This document shows, piece after piece, positions 32,620-43,250 of a stretch of 64,000 bases of DNA. Below the pieces are notes generated by a model. The model did no database searches. It saw nothing but the letters and a program-made list of their open reading frames with translations, and was not told the DNA's origin. The stretch covers positions 620,001-684,000 of the forward strand of contig RBKR01000002.1 of assembly GCA_004835665.1 (NCBI GenBank). Direction: 5' to 3'. Positions within the stretch are counted from its first letter, which is position 1, and every line of letters begins with the position of its first letter. This DNA comes from Phoma sp. XZ068 (taxonomy: Eukaryota > Ascomycota > Dothideomycetes > Pleosporales > Didymellaceae). A program made the position numbers and the translations under genes.

Positions 32620-33360
32620 TTAACCGTCCGTCATGTCCATGTCATCAACATCCCTGTAGCTATTGTCATGCTCTAGTGGTTGTTGTTGGTACCGTGTATC
32701 GACATCTACCGCACACTGCAATAAGATCTGGTCGTAATCCTCATCGTCACTCCCGTAATGCTGTTGTGGCGTCATATCCCGGCTTTGAGCCTGCTCCATC
32801 GACGCAATCAGCTGTTGCAGTTCGTACTCCTCTTGTGCGAGGAGGTAATCCGCTTCGGTCATTCCTGGCTCCGTTTGCGGTGCACTGCTTGACAACTGTG
32901 GTAGTGTTGCGTCGCTCAGCAGCTCTTCATCGATTTCGTATTCTTCTGGCGGTGCTTCTTGCGCCTTCTTGCTTTCCCACCGCTTGCGCTCTGAGACAAA
33001 GTCTAGTTGCTGGATCTGTATCTTGTCAGTACACGCGTTTGGCTGTTGCGCATTTCCGTGCCATACCTGTTCGCCGCGAGACTCCCATTTCTTGTCCTCT
33101 CGGCTGTTCTGCACGCGCTTGAAGAACATGTCTCGCCGCCTCTTGGTGGCAGCATCGCGCGTCTGCATTAAGGGATTGGCTTTGAATGCGCGTTGTGGCT
33201 GTGGTGTTTGTTTTTCGCTAGACTGCGACGTCATACTGAAATCGAAGAAGCCTGCGCCCACGTTCACGGAGCGTTCACGTAGTGGTGAGGACCGAGTTGG
33301 TGCGTGGGTGGCGTAATGCTGGTTCGGCACATGGGAATAGTAGGTGCTCGTGAGCAGCAT
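32620..33360 (-). CDS. Hypothetical protein, acidic C-terminus
   Basis: A 246-residue frame that I do not recognise. The N-terminus is basic and Ser/Thr-rich with SVNVGAGFFDFSM. The middle has a basic cluster (TKRRRDMFFKRVQNSREDKKWESRGEQ), and the C-terminal half is acidic and Gln-rich, ending DDMDMTDG. It contains a likely in-frame intron: donor GTATGG at 33066, a TACTGAC branch and acceptors ending at 33022 or 33016, 45 or 51 nt long and without a stop. Splicing would give GEQIQQLDFVSERKRWE and 229 residues for the 51-nt version. It looks like a disordered nuclear protein; no function is assigned. Confidence 0.65.
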   Translation of the reverse strand: MLLTSTYYSHVPNQHYATHAPTRSSPLRERSVNVGAGFFDFSMTSQSSEKQTPQPQRAFKANPLMQTRDAATKRRRDMFFKRVQNSREDKKWESRGEQVWHGNAQQPNACTDKIQIQQLDFVSERKRWESKKAQEAPPEEYEIDEELLSDATLPQLSSSAPQTEPGMTEADYLLAQEEYELQQLIASMEQAQSRDMTPQQHYGSDDEDYDQILLQCAVDVDTRYQQQPLEHDNSYRDVDDMDMTDG

Positions 33361-34609
33361 TGTGGTCGGTCAAGGTCTTGTTACGATTGAGGATTGAGGA
33401 TGCAGCTTGTGTGCACGCGTAATTGTGTCGTGTGAGAGATTTGTACGATTGGGATGGAAGTGATGATGCAGTCGCGACACGAAGCTGACAGGCGCGTCCG
33501 ACGCGCTTTCTTTATCGATAACATCACGTGTGTAGTCTTATCACCCGTGACCTGAGCTTCACCTGGACTTATCCAACCGTCCTTCGGTATATGGATCATG
33601 TCTTAGAGCTTACAGTGGGATCTCCCCTAATCGAGCTATTTCCTGAGCATTGCATACATTGCAGCAAAAACGGTTCAACCGCAAGGCTTACTCTTGAGAA
33701 GCCATTAGGTCAGGGAAGTTCACAATTATTTTGCCTTAGCTGTGTATCACTATCAAACAGTGTATTGTACCTGAACAAAGTATACCGTCGTCAAATGAGA
33801 TGCTGCTGGGTCAACCATTGCTCGAGGTACCGGCGCAGGCCCAGATTTCCTATCTAGGTACAGTCGTTCCTCCACGATGATTGAAATTCCACCTGAGGTG
33901 TGGCTGTTGATCTCACAGGTGATGGCCAGGTATTGAGATTAATGGCTATTGAACGTAATGGTCTCTGTATTGCTAACGGAAACATCTGTTCTTAATATTT
34001 GACACCAAATACCCAAGAGCCCACCAAACCTTCACCACACCCGTGTCGGCAACGGAAACCCTGCGCAGGCGGCCTTCGCGGTACATGTGGCTGTAGAAAT
34101 GTTATCGACTTCGACCGCCACTACTCAAAAACCAACTATTGGCCACCAACGACTCATTTGATTGAGAACCAGGTCGGTTTCGCGAGAACTAGGCCGAGAT
34201 TGTGGAGCCCACAGCTGAAGCAGGGTAGCTTGAAAGCAAATTTCTCGTCCAAAGTCAACGTCTTCGACCTGTCCAGGGCGATTGTTGAAAGCCGTCATCA
34301 ACAACGGAGGCCAATCCATACTAGCTACAGTGGCTTTCCTCTGTTGTCCATCGATGGGGTTCTCAAACAAAGAGGTCGCCGATATCTATAGCACAATGTC
34401 TCCTGTGAATGAAGAGAGCTACGATCTATCAGGTCCAAAGACATTTTGGACTGGAAAGATGGAGCTAGTGCGTGAGTTTCGATTGACCAGAGGATCAGGT
34501 TCTTTGGTGAAGGCCTGTGCCTCGTGAAGGAACCATAGGTGGAACGAGAGTATTCCACACCATGAGTGACAGATTCGTGTACAGAATTCCATGATTTTTG
34601 CTTCTTGTA
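33361..34609. other. Intergenic, no supported gene
   Basis: About 1.25 kb. Several frames of 60-130 codons on both strands show no family likeness and lack introns or start context that would rescue them. It marks the change from the housekeeping block to the accessory membrane-protein genes. Confidence 0.45.
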
Positions 34610-36156
34610 CTAGGGGCTGAAGGCAGACTTCCATGGTTGCTGCTGTCTCGAGAGCTCTGGGGTGTGCAGCTGTTGCTGCTGAAAGCCGTCCTGATGGCGA
34701 TTCGAATGCCTCGATATGTTGCGTTGCGAGTGGTTGCTACTGCCTGCTGAACTGGATTTTCGGTGGAACATCTTCGACAGCTTCCTTGGACGCGACTCAA
34801 TTTCTTCTTGCCAATGCGTATGCTCGCGCTCCGCGAAGTATTTAGGCCCCTTTTCGTCTAAGTCGATGTCCTCCCACGTCGAAGTCTGGGCAGCACTCTG
34901 GCCACTTGGTAAAGCACTCGACTCAGAATCTTCCGACGAGCCTGTCTTCCTGCGCACAATACCTGGTATAGCAGAGAAGGGGGTTGAAGCCTGCGACAAT
35001 GCCATCCTAAACTTTTTGCCCTTCGCTTGGATCAGCTTGGGCAAACATAGCGTGCACGCAACGACAAAGACAAGAGACACTTCTAGTGTCGTCCAGATCC
35101 CGATGAAGAGCCCGTTCCAGGATACATCAGCCTCAGCAATGACTGCGGAAATGTTAAGGGTAAACCAGATGCGCATAGCTGAGGCAATGCATGCTCTTTG
35201 TCTCTTGTCAGTCATCTTCAGTTACTGGGCAATGATATACTTACATCAATCCAGTTGCAAACAGCAGTGTTATGAACATCTTGCGTGCCAATGGCACATT
35301 GAGCTGCCATAGTGATAACGTTGGGAGGAAAAGGATTACCACGTCAGACGCCATGTTGAAAGCGCCCTGACTTAAGATGATGTCGTTCACATCGTAGCAC
35401 TTTCCGCCTGGTGTGAGTTTGTCCCAGATCATGCGTCGAGGCTTGCAGTAGAACATTGTCCAGAAAGTGAAGAAGGTGTAGACAATGAAAGTTGCCACTA
35501 TTGTTGCCCACGCTCCGTACCACATGAATTTGTTTCCGCTACGTGAGGGCGCGAAGAGTCGAAGGTATTGCATGAGGATGGCCATCTTGACTACGAAGCT
35601 GAGCGGGCAGTATATGATCTGAGCGATATTTGCCCACTATACCAGTTAGCATTTCAACAAATATGGCAGAAGGTGAACTTGCGTAGAGCTGATTGAACAG
35701 TTGACCTAGAGTAACCTGCCACTGATGCACTCCTGCACCCCACTTTACCATCTGATATCCCATAGCGATTTCTGCTACAATCAAAGGCTATCATTACATT
35801 GTCAGCATGTTGAGACCGAGGGAGCATGGGAATAGCTTACGAAGGCCAAGAATAAGAAATCTGTCAATAGTCAGCGCCAGCAATAGCTCACTCGTACTGT
35901 ACTTACAGTCGGCTGGCTCCATGCACCGCATTATTGCAAGTCTTGTATAGATGCGCAACACCAGGAAGAGTCCGGGTATCGCAATGCAAATTATTGCGAC
36001 TACAAGAAACCACACCTGATCAGGACCGTCAATGGTCATCGTAGTATCTGCTCCCCTGGGTATTTGATCAGGACCCATCGCAGGTAGTGATAGCAAGAAT
36101 TGTCTAGCGTCCACTCCGGGTGGAATCTGAAGACCTTCTGGGATTAATTGTGACAT
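34610..36156 (-). CDS. Seven-TM rhodopsin-like/PTH11-type integral membrane protein 1
   Basis: Five exons, 35907-36156, 35841-35860, 35683-35787, 35245-35636 and 34610-35195, sum to 1353 nt and 450 residues. Seven hydrophobic helices can be counted, beginning with VWFLVVAIICIAIPGLFLVL. After that come the LRIYTRLAI and EPADY segments and a middle helix with MAILMQYLRLFAPSRSG, all characteristic of the large fungal 'rhodopsin domain' family (relatives of PTH11-like receptors and of SAT-cluster membrane proteins). The extracellular N-terminus is short. The cytosolic tail is about 140 residues, Ser/Gln-rich and disordered. The 20-nt exon 2 (YFLFLAF with exon borders) is supported by good splice sites. 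The third intron (35638-35682) starts with GCAAGT, a GC-AG intron; no GT donor there keeps the frame. Ligand and role are unknown. Confidence 0.82.
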
Positions 36157-36954
36157 AACGACAAGCCAAAAGAAATTGTAGAAAGGATCGTGTTGAAGGC
36201 GCAGAGGCTAGTTATGGATCTGAGTGTTGTTGATGGGCGGTAAAGCCTGTATGTAAGGCTGGTCCAGCACCAGAACTCTGCGTGCTCAGCCTTGCTCACT
36301 CTTGTTTGACGTGAAAAAGGTCAGTCTGAAACGCGACAGCACTCTTTACAAGGTGCAAAAAGGCGATGCGGGCCGGACTTCCCTCCTTGCCTGCACTGTG
36401 GTAGCTTGCAAGCGCAGTCCGTGGGTCATGTGCGGCGGCCGCGACGGAGGCATGGGACTGAACGACAGACAATCTCAAATATGAACTGGATAAATAGCCC
36501 CCGAAGTCCGAAGCTGTCGTTGTTGTGCGGCGGCGGTGCAATCGATCTCGGGGTTGTACACTGAATGGGGCCGTATGACCCAGGTCGGGCCTCTCGAAAG
36601 CGTCACTCCCCTGCCACAAATAACCGAACTTTAATCGTTCACTTGGTTCGCTTTGTTCATTTTGCTCAAAGTCGATGCACACTTACTGGATACTCAAATA
36701 CAAAGGCAGTGTTGTCAGTAAGAGCTTCTGTCAATATGTCGGTTCAGCGGCGATCGCCTGTTATTCTGTCGCCGTTTAGACACCTCGAATCCAGTACATC
36801 AAACAAAAGTGAATTTTTTGATGTTGCGATGAGTTGCTTTCATAACAAGGTCCGCTGTTGAGATGGATGTTGCTCAAATGCCGGAGTTCACACACAGAGT
36901 TGTCTGGGCGCAGCAGAACGTTTTTCATAACTTGAATGTATTGTACAGAGCGTA
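36157..36954. other. Intergenic between the two rhodopsin-like genes
   Basis: 798 bases; includes the promoter of the downstream minus-strand gene. No gene recognised. Confidence 0.5.
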
Positions 36955-38416
36955 CTATAATTCCCATTTCTTCTTCGGTTGACTTTTGATGTTGGTATGC
37001 AAACCGTGGCCACTCTGCGCTTCTTCACTGAGAGGGTCGATACCTATAGAGAATGGCTCCTTGAAGCCATCTTCCAGGTCGCTTGTCAGCTCGTGTGTTG
37101 AGGTCCCACTGCTACTGTTTATGCTATGACGTCCTCTAGTCCTGGTGTGTTCCAGCTCATACGCTAGTCCGCGGTCATCGTTGATTCGTGTTTCAACGAT
37201 TTCGATTTCGTGGCTGACGAAGATGGCTGCGAGCGACTGTTCGATGACCGGCCAGAAGATGGGCATTGATGCGCATATGATTGCCAAGTCAATTTCGAGG
37301 CAGGAGAGGATGATGGATATTGGAGTCCACCATGTAAAGTCAGGGTAGGGCCTCAGACCCGCGCTGAACTCGACGAGGGACTGCAAGCGCCATACCGATA
37401 TCATAACAACCCTGTTAGAGTAAGTACTTGCCTAGGTATAAAAGTTTGATATCATGACATGGCAGATCGCGATTACTCACACTGATCCAAATATGAATAC
37501 ACCAGTCATGGCCATAATATTTTTGAATTTCAGATTCGGCGTTCTGAACAACACCAATGGCGTCGCAAAGATAACGAGGTCGAAGAACATGTTTGTAGCC
37601 GAATGGGCTTGGAACATAGCCTTGAAGCTCTGGCGAGTATTGAAACCGAAACCGCGGCACTTCGATTCGGGTGTGCGATTCCAGTAGCCACTAACTGGAG
37701 TGCATGGGAACCAGCCCATGATACTAAATGCCAGGCCCCAGAGGCTGACTAGAACCAACAGGCTCAGACAAAGCCATCGCATGCGGCCGCCCTTGAAAAT
37801 GCGAAGATATTGTATCAGTAGCGATGCTTTGATGACTGCAGTCTCGGTAAGGTAAAGATTGTGTTCGATATAGAAGCACTGTCTTCATTAGAAGCGCGAA
37901 CAAACAAGCCGAACATGAACACTTACCACGAAATAGTGTTGTAGCGTCTCCGCACGGATGTACAACATGTGTTGGCCAAATCCATATTGGACAGCTGCAG
38001 TGGTTCATTAGACAGTGACACACGAAATGGACGAAAAACTCACTGATGCAGACAGTGACTGAGGCTACTGTGTTTAATATCTATAGAGGGATTAGTATTC
38101 GCAGAATAATCAGTGGCATAGACATAGATGCTCATACCGCAGCGATAACCACCAACAGGTCGTCCCAACCAGGTTCTTGAACAACTCTGAACCGCACCCA
38201 CAGTCGAAAGAAGACCGCAATCCAGGTTATGACCTGCCACTTTAGTCAACAAACGAGGCCCAAGTACGTTGAAGCAAACCATACTAAGAATGGAATAACT
38301 GTTCCGTAGACAGTCTCTCTGCGATTTGGAATGGGCAAAGGTTCATTTGGATCCGGAGCCTTCTGGAGCGCCTCGGCAACTAAATCCTCCCAACTTGACC
38401 ACGACGGTGTAGACAT
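36955..38416 (-). CDS. Seven-TM rhodopsin-like/PTH11-type integral membrane protein 2
   Basis: Six exons, 38285-38416, 38138-38233, 38044-38080, 37927-37994, 37481-37878 and 36955-37411, sum to 1188 nt and 395 residues. The N-terminus MSTPSWSSWEDLVAEAL is hydrophilic. Then come ITWIAVFFRLWVRFRVV, EPGWDDLLVVIAA (the acidic WDD motif of this family), GFGQHMLYIRAETLQHYF, an ETAVIKASLLIQYLRIFKG helix, a MGWFPCTPVSGYW loop with conserved Cys and Trp, and FTWWTPISIILSCLEIDLAIICASMPIFWPVI before a hydrophilic tail of about 90 residues. All five introns have GT-AG ends and the phases join cleanly. It is the tandem neighbour of the gene at 34610 but only distantly similar, so it is not a recent duplicate. 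Such proteins are proposed surface receptors; function here is unknown. Confidence 0.83.
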
Positions 38417-41400
38417 GTCGCGAAGAAGAAATCGCTTTGTGTGGAGTAAAGACCGTTGAAATGACGAGGATATAACAGCTTCTTTGACCCACTGTGAAGC
38501 TGCAGCTTTGAGGCGCGTTTCTTAAGACTGACAGGGGAACCCTCCATCTGTCCTGTGGTATGCGATTCGTAATGAGTCCATTGTGCCCACATTTTAACTT
38601 CATCCTGCATGTCTACAAGACCCAGGCACCGGACACTTGGACCGAATGCATACACCCATACCGGGTGTAGATAAGCGAATGTGGTCGCAGCGGAACCCTT
38701 CGGACAGTGCTAGTGCAACATACGGTGATGATTATCGCTCCTGTGACCCTTCTCCATGCCGTTTGTTGATGCATTCTGCCAGCGTCAGGCACGGATATCG
38801 CCGCACAGACTGGGCACCCTCAAGCTTCTTCCACAGTGGACTCATAACACATGTCCGTGCCTTATCCTATTGGTAAGCTTTGATCCTCATCTCCTACAAT
38901 AAGGTACCTAGTACCATAAATCACTTGTGCAGGCTGCACAAGCGGCTTGAGCAAACACTAGAAGGGGTCCACAGTGTACGGGTAGACGGGACGTCGAACA
39001 GCTCCATCAGTGCGCTGATACACGGAATGCTAGCCTGCTGTTGCACCAGCTGAGACATGATCGGAACAGGTACCCATTGTATGAAGGATGCGGCGGTGGT
39101 TTCATAACTTTGAGATTCTACTGTGAAAGAAATCTAGCGAATCGTCGCTGCCGGACAGGAGCACGAGCCTGGCCAATCGCCGTCATAGCCTCAAAGTGTG
39201 TGGGGATGCCCAACCCACATAACGGACAACGGTGCACAGTTTGCCCAGACCAGCCAAGTCAAATTCTAGATTGAACCCGACAACCCCCTCGAAGGAAGTT
39301 GTATACCGGAGCGCTGGTTGTCAAAAATCCTTCACGATCTGCCGGAATTGGAACCTCGTTGAAGGATGCTGTGTCTGTTCACACCGCAGAAGGAATATCC
39401 CTTGCGCAAGACTGATCGGACCTAGCTGGCCCACAATTACACTTTTACACAACTGTTTCATGATACAGAGGCCGCGTGGAGAATCGGTAGTCTGCAAGCG
39501 TTAGTCTCGAGAACGCAAAATTGACCACCATCCATGTCCTATATCGCGAGAATCGCCTCATACATCACATTCTGACCCTAGCTCAACTAAAGGAGCGCAG
39601 TGCTACGTCATTCAAATACTTGTTTTCGTGAGATGTTTCGCTGCATGCTTTGCGCCTCCGCGCAAGGCGGACATTTTGTCGTGGTGATGAGATTAAATGT
39701 GTCCTTGATAAGGCTGGCGGCCTTGGGCATCGTGTGATTTCACGATGCAAGATAGGGTCCCCTAGGTCAGGGTGAACTGTGCCCCCTCGCCAAGATTGAA
39801 CAGTGAGTATCGTTCAAACATGGGGCGAACCAACGGCGTCTTTTCCGCGTGAAGTCCAGCCTTTTCCGCGTGAAGTCCAGGGCTTGAAAGTCGGAAGATC
39901 GAGAAGCACGAACACACATGCGGTCTATCTCCACTCTCCACTGATTCTGGCAGAGGTGTGGCTACCATCTTCAAAGCCCCTTCATCATGAAGAGCTGTGG
40001 CAGGAACCTATTGCTTAAAGCCTATTGCGCCCATGACTCGCTACATTTGACGGCCAGTACTAACTTTTGTCTAAAGAAGTGCACAACGTCGGGTCTAAGC
40101 CCCTCACGTCTGGTGTGCCTATTCTGCCTACCTTTCTTCTCAACACATAGAGCAGCTCTTTTTAGGAAAAGGTTTGAGAGACGATTGGCAGCCTAGGCAA
40201 ATCTCGCACAATCTTCCACAGAAGAACAAGAAATACAACAAAGACATGGAGTGGTCACGGCGTTCCTCAACACTGGGGTTTTCGCAGGTACAGTTTCTAG
40301 CATCCCCTGAGATGCTCCCCAGTATGAGACCATGGCTTGCCCTTCCGCGGCGATATCAGCCGTGAACCGGTCCCACGGGCCTTCAGATGCGCTCATCGCG
40401 ACTCCCAGGCTCGTGCACCGCATGGACCTTCTCCAAGCAGGGAGCGCAAACGCTCAAAGCATATATTTGGCAGCTAGATTTTGATCATCTTGCTCATGCT
40501 GATCGGGTTCCTTCCGAGAATGTAACTCCAGAGCCTCCAGGATACCAATCCTTGCATGATGTACTTCTGGGGACCTAAGACAGGCTACCCTGATACTTCT
40601 GCAATGCGCCATAGTACGGTGTACGGTACGTTTGATAACTCGTCCCAAACGTACCCAGCGCAAAGAACACCAGCAAATTGCGACTGAAGCCGGACTGTAG
40701 CAGCCTCCGTTTGTAATGAGACAGAAAAGGTTGTTTCTAGGATGCTTTGTGGATTTTAGACGCGATGATCGGGGAAGGTTGCTCACGGTGCGGCGAGCGA
40801 TTGCCACCCAAACACTTGGAGCAGCAAATATGTTGTACGGAAGCCGCAACCCTCAAGAGTAAGCACCCTTGGCGATGCCGATGGCAGCGGAAGGATGCAG
40901 TGCCCTGGGCAATCCATGTTTGAGGACTGGCACGTGCGCACGCGGCACAGTCGCGGTTGCCGTCGCGCTTTTAGCCCTCTTGGTACATCGTAACACCTAT
41001 CCAACGACGCATCATAAGAGATTTCCACCAATTGGGCGACAAACAGCGTATGCCGTTTACTGATCTATGGTCGAAGTCGCCTCATTCAAAATGCCGCCAT
41101 GGCTGCGCCTCCAGATGAAGTACTACCCAAATCTTTGGTTGCCCTTAGGTTTCGAGATCCTTTCAACGGCTCCTACCTCAGGACTGGTTGGCCTAGACTG
41201 GACGACGCACTTGACATATCTACGCGACATGTCTACAAGCAGGAAGTACCAGCACAGTGCGCTGCGTCAAGCTGGTACCTAGGTGGGTAATTGACATACC
41301 ACAAGACTCACTGGTAATGACTACCAAAGTATCGACCAGAGTCATTACCAAGGTCTTTGCAACATTAAAGCTATATTACCGAGAATCGCCGCCTGGGCGA

Positions 41401-41592
41401 TGCACAAGCAAACGGACGCGCTTGCGGGGCAAGCCTCGGCTCGCCAGCCGCACTTCATGCGACTCGAACCGCAACCGCAGGTTCGGCAACTTGTACATGA
41501 ACCATATAGCCATTCAATATATCATATCAAACAACTACCCCAACTTCAATTGCGCCCCACTCTGAACATCTACCGTGAACCTGACGAAAACT
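38417..41592. other. Gene-poor intergenic block
   Basis: About 3.2 kb without any frame I can support. Frames up to 131 codons occur (for example 40454-40849, minus strand) but have no recognisable motif. A 20-base sequence repeated twice in tandem lies at 39840-39880. No transposon ends or terminal repeats were found. It could hold a non-coding RNA, a lineage-specific small gene, or decayed sequence. Confidence 0.45.
39840..39880. repeat. Tandem duplication of a 20-bp unit
   Basis: The sequence CTTTTCCGCGTGAAGTCCAG occurs at 39840-39859 and again, identical, at 39861-39880, separated by one base (period 21). It lies in the gene-poor block and has no evident function. Confidence 0.85.
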
Positions 41593-43173
41593 ATGGCGCA
41601 CAGCACTACCAGAATTGTAGACGACAAACCAGCAGGCAAGCTCGCGGAAGCATTCGGAAGCAGCTTGCCATGGGCGGAGCCAAGTTGGTATGCCAGTTTA
41701 AGATCTGCAGGAGGAAAAGAAAACAAATTGACGATATTAGGTATACGGGTCGTCCATCACCATACTACAAGGAAAGCCATCGGAAGCTGCGCGACTATGT
41801 TCGAGCATGGTGTGACGAGGCAAGTCCATACCCAATACTCAGATGCAGGAACCATATTGGCACAACGAAAGCGCAAAGTCTAAATATTTGACTTTATCAA
41901 AGACGATCCTGCCGTTTTATTTCGGTCACATCAAGACATCCCACTAACAGCCCCAGAACATCGCCCCCTTCACCGAAGACTGGGTTGACTCCGGTGCCGT
42001 CGATCCTGCCATCTACGCTAAATGCGCATCCGCAGGCCTCCTGGTGCCAATCGCCTTTGGAAAATCCATACCCCCGGAATACTCCTCCTACCCAATCGCG
42101 GCCAACATCCCCGCCGCGGAATGGGACGGCTTCCACGACTTCATCCTCTGGGACGAGCTAATCCGCGCGGGCCCCATCGCATCCATATTCATCGGACTTG
42201 TGGTCGGGGCCCCTCCGCTGCAGAAATTCGCATCCGCAGAGCTGCAGGCCAAAATCTTCCCGGAGATACTCTCGGGCGAGAAGCGCATCTGTCTCGCCGT
42301 TACCGAACCGGATGCTGGCTCCGACGTGCGCAATATCAAGACGACTGCGGAGAAGAGCGCGGACGGGTCGCACTATGTTGTTAATGGGAGTAAGAAGTGG
42401 ATCACCAACGGCATGTTCAGCGATTACTTCATGACGCTTGTGCGGACGGGCGGACCGGGCGCAGGCGGTCTGTCGATGCTTTTGATTCCCCGCTCCGAAG
42501 GGCTGCGGACGAGGAAGTTGGAGGTTATTTCTGGAGGGCTGAGTGCGACTACGTATGTGACGTTTGAAGATGTCAAGGTTCCTGCGGCGTATCTCCTCGG
42601 GCAAGAGGGTAAAGGGTTCATGCAGACCATGGTTAATTTCAATCATGAGCGGCTGTGGATTGCTTTCCAAGCTATCCGCGGGTGTAGGGTTGCGCTGCAG
42701 GATGCGTTTGGTTGGGCGATCAAGCGGGAGGCGTTTGACAAGACGTTGATCGACCAGCCGGTTGTGCGGAACAAACTTGGAAACTGTGGGCGGATGGTGG
42801 AGAGCTTGCAGGCGTGGACAGAGCAGATTGTGTACGAATTGGAGAATCTGTCTGATGCTGATGGAGCGAGGTTGTTGGGTGGGACCACGGCGCTGTTGAA
42901 GGTCCAGAGCGGCGTGGTGTGCAAGTATGTGTCTGAAGAATGCCTCAAAATTATGGGCGGGTGAGTGCTATTGTCCATCTTCCTTACCCATATACTAACG
43001 ACAACAGACTTGGACTCACGAAGACGGGACAAGGTGCGAGGATCGAGGCCTTCTACCGTGCTGTCCCCGGCTTCTTAGTACCCGGTGGGTCTGAAGATGT
43101 GCTCATCGATCTTGGGGTGAGAGAAGCGCTGAAGTTGCACAAGCAGGCAGAGAAGCTGAAAGCGAAGATCTAA
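41593..43173 (+). CDS. Acyl-CoA dehydrogenase family protein
   Basis: Four exons, 41593-41687, 41741-41819, 41951-42960 and 43008-43173, sum to 1350 nt and 449 residues. The N-terminal helical domain begins with SPYYKESHRKLRDYVR. The middle beta domain has LAVTEPDAGSDVRNIKT, which contacts FAD and substrate, and VNGSKKWITNG. The C-terminal helical domain contains FNHERLWIAFQAIRGCR and YVSEECLKIMGGLGLTKTGQGARIEAFYR, the usual FAD-dimer contact. These enzymes oxidise acyl-CoA thioesters with FAD, passing electrons to ETF or oxygen. There is no clear mitochondrial presequence or PTS1 (it ends KAKI), so location is open. The second intron (41820-41950, 131 nt) begins GCAAGT, a GC-AG intron; every GT alternative breaks the frame. 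Substrate chain type is unknown. Confidence 0.9.
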
Positions 43174-43250
43174 TCATATGGTCATGGTATCGGTATTTGT
43201 ACAAAATTTGCCAGCATAATAACAAGCGGATATATTACACACTAATACAC

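Noticed and set aside
40454..40849. 131-codon minus-strand frame in the gene-poor block
   Set aside because: I tried to align it and its flanks to permeases and other families without success; no features support a gene.
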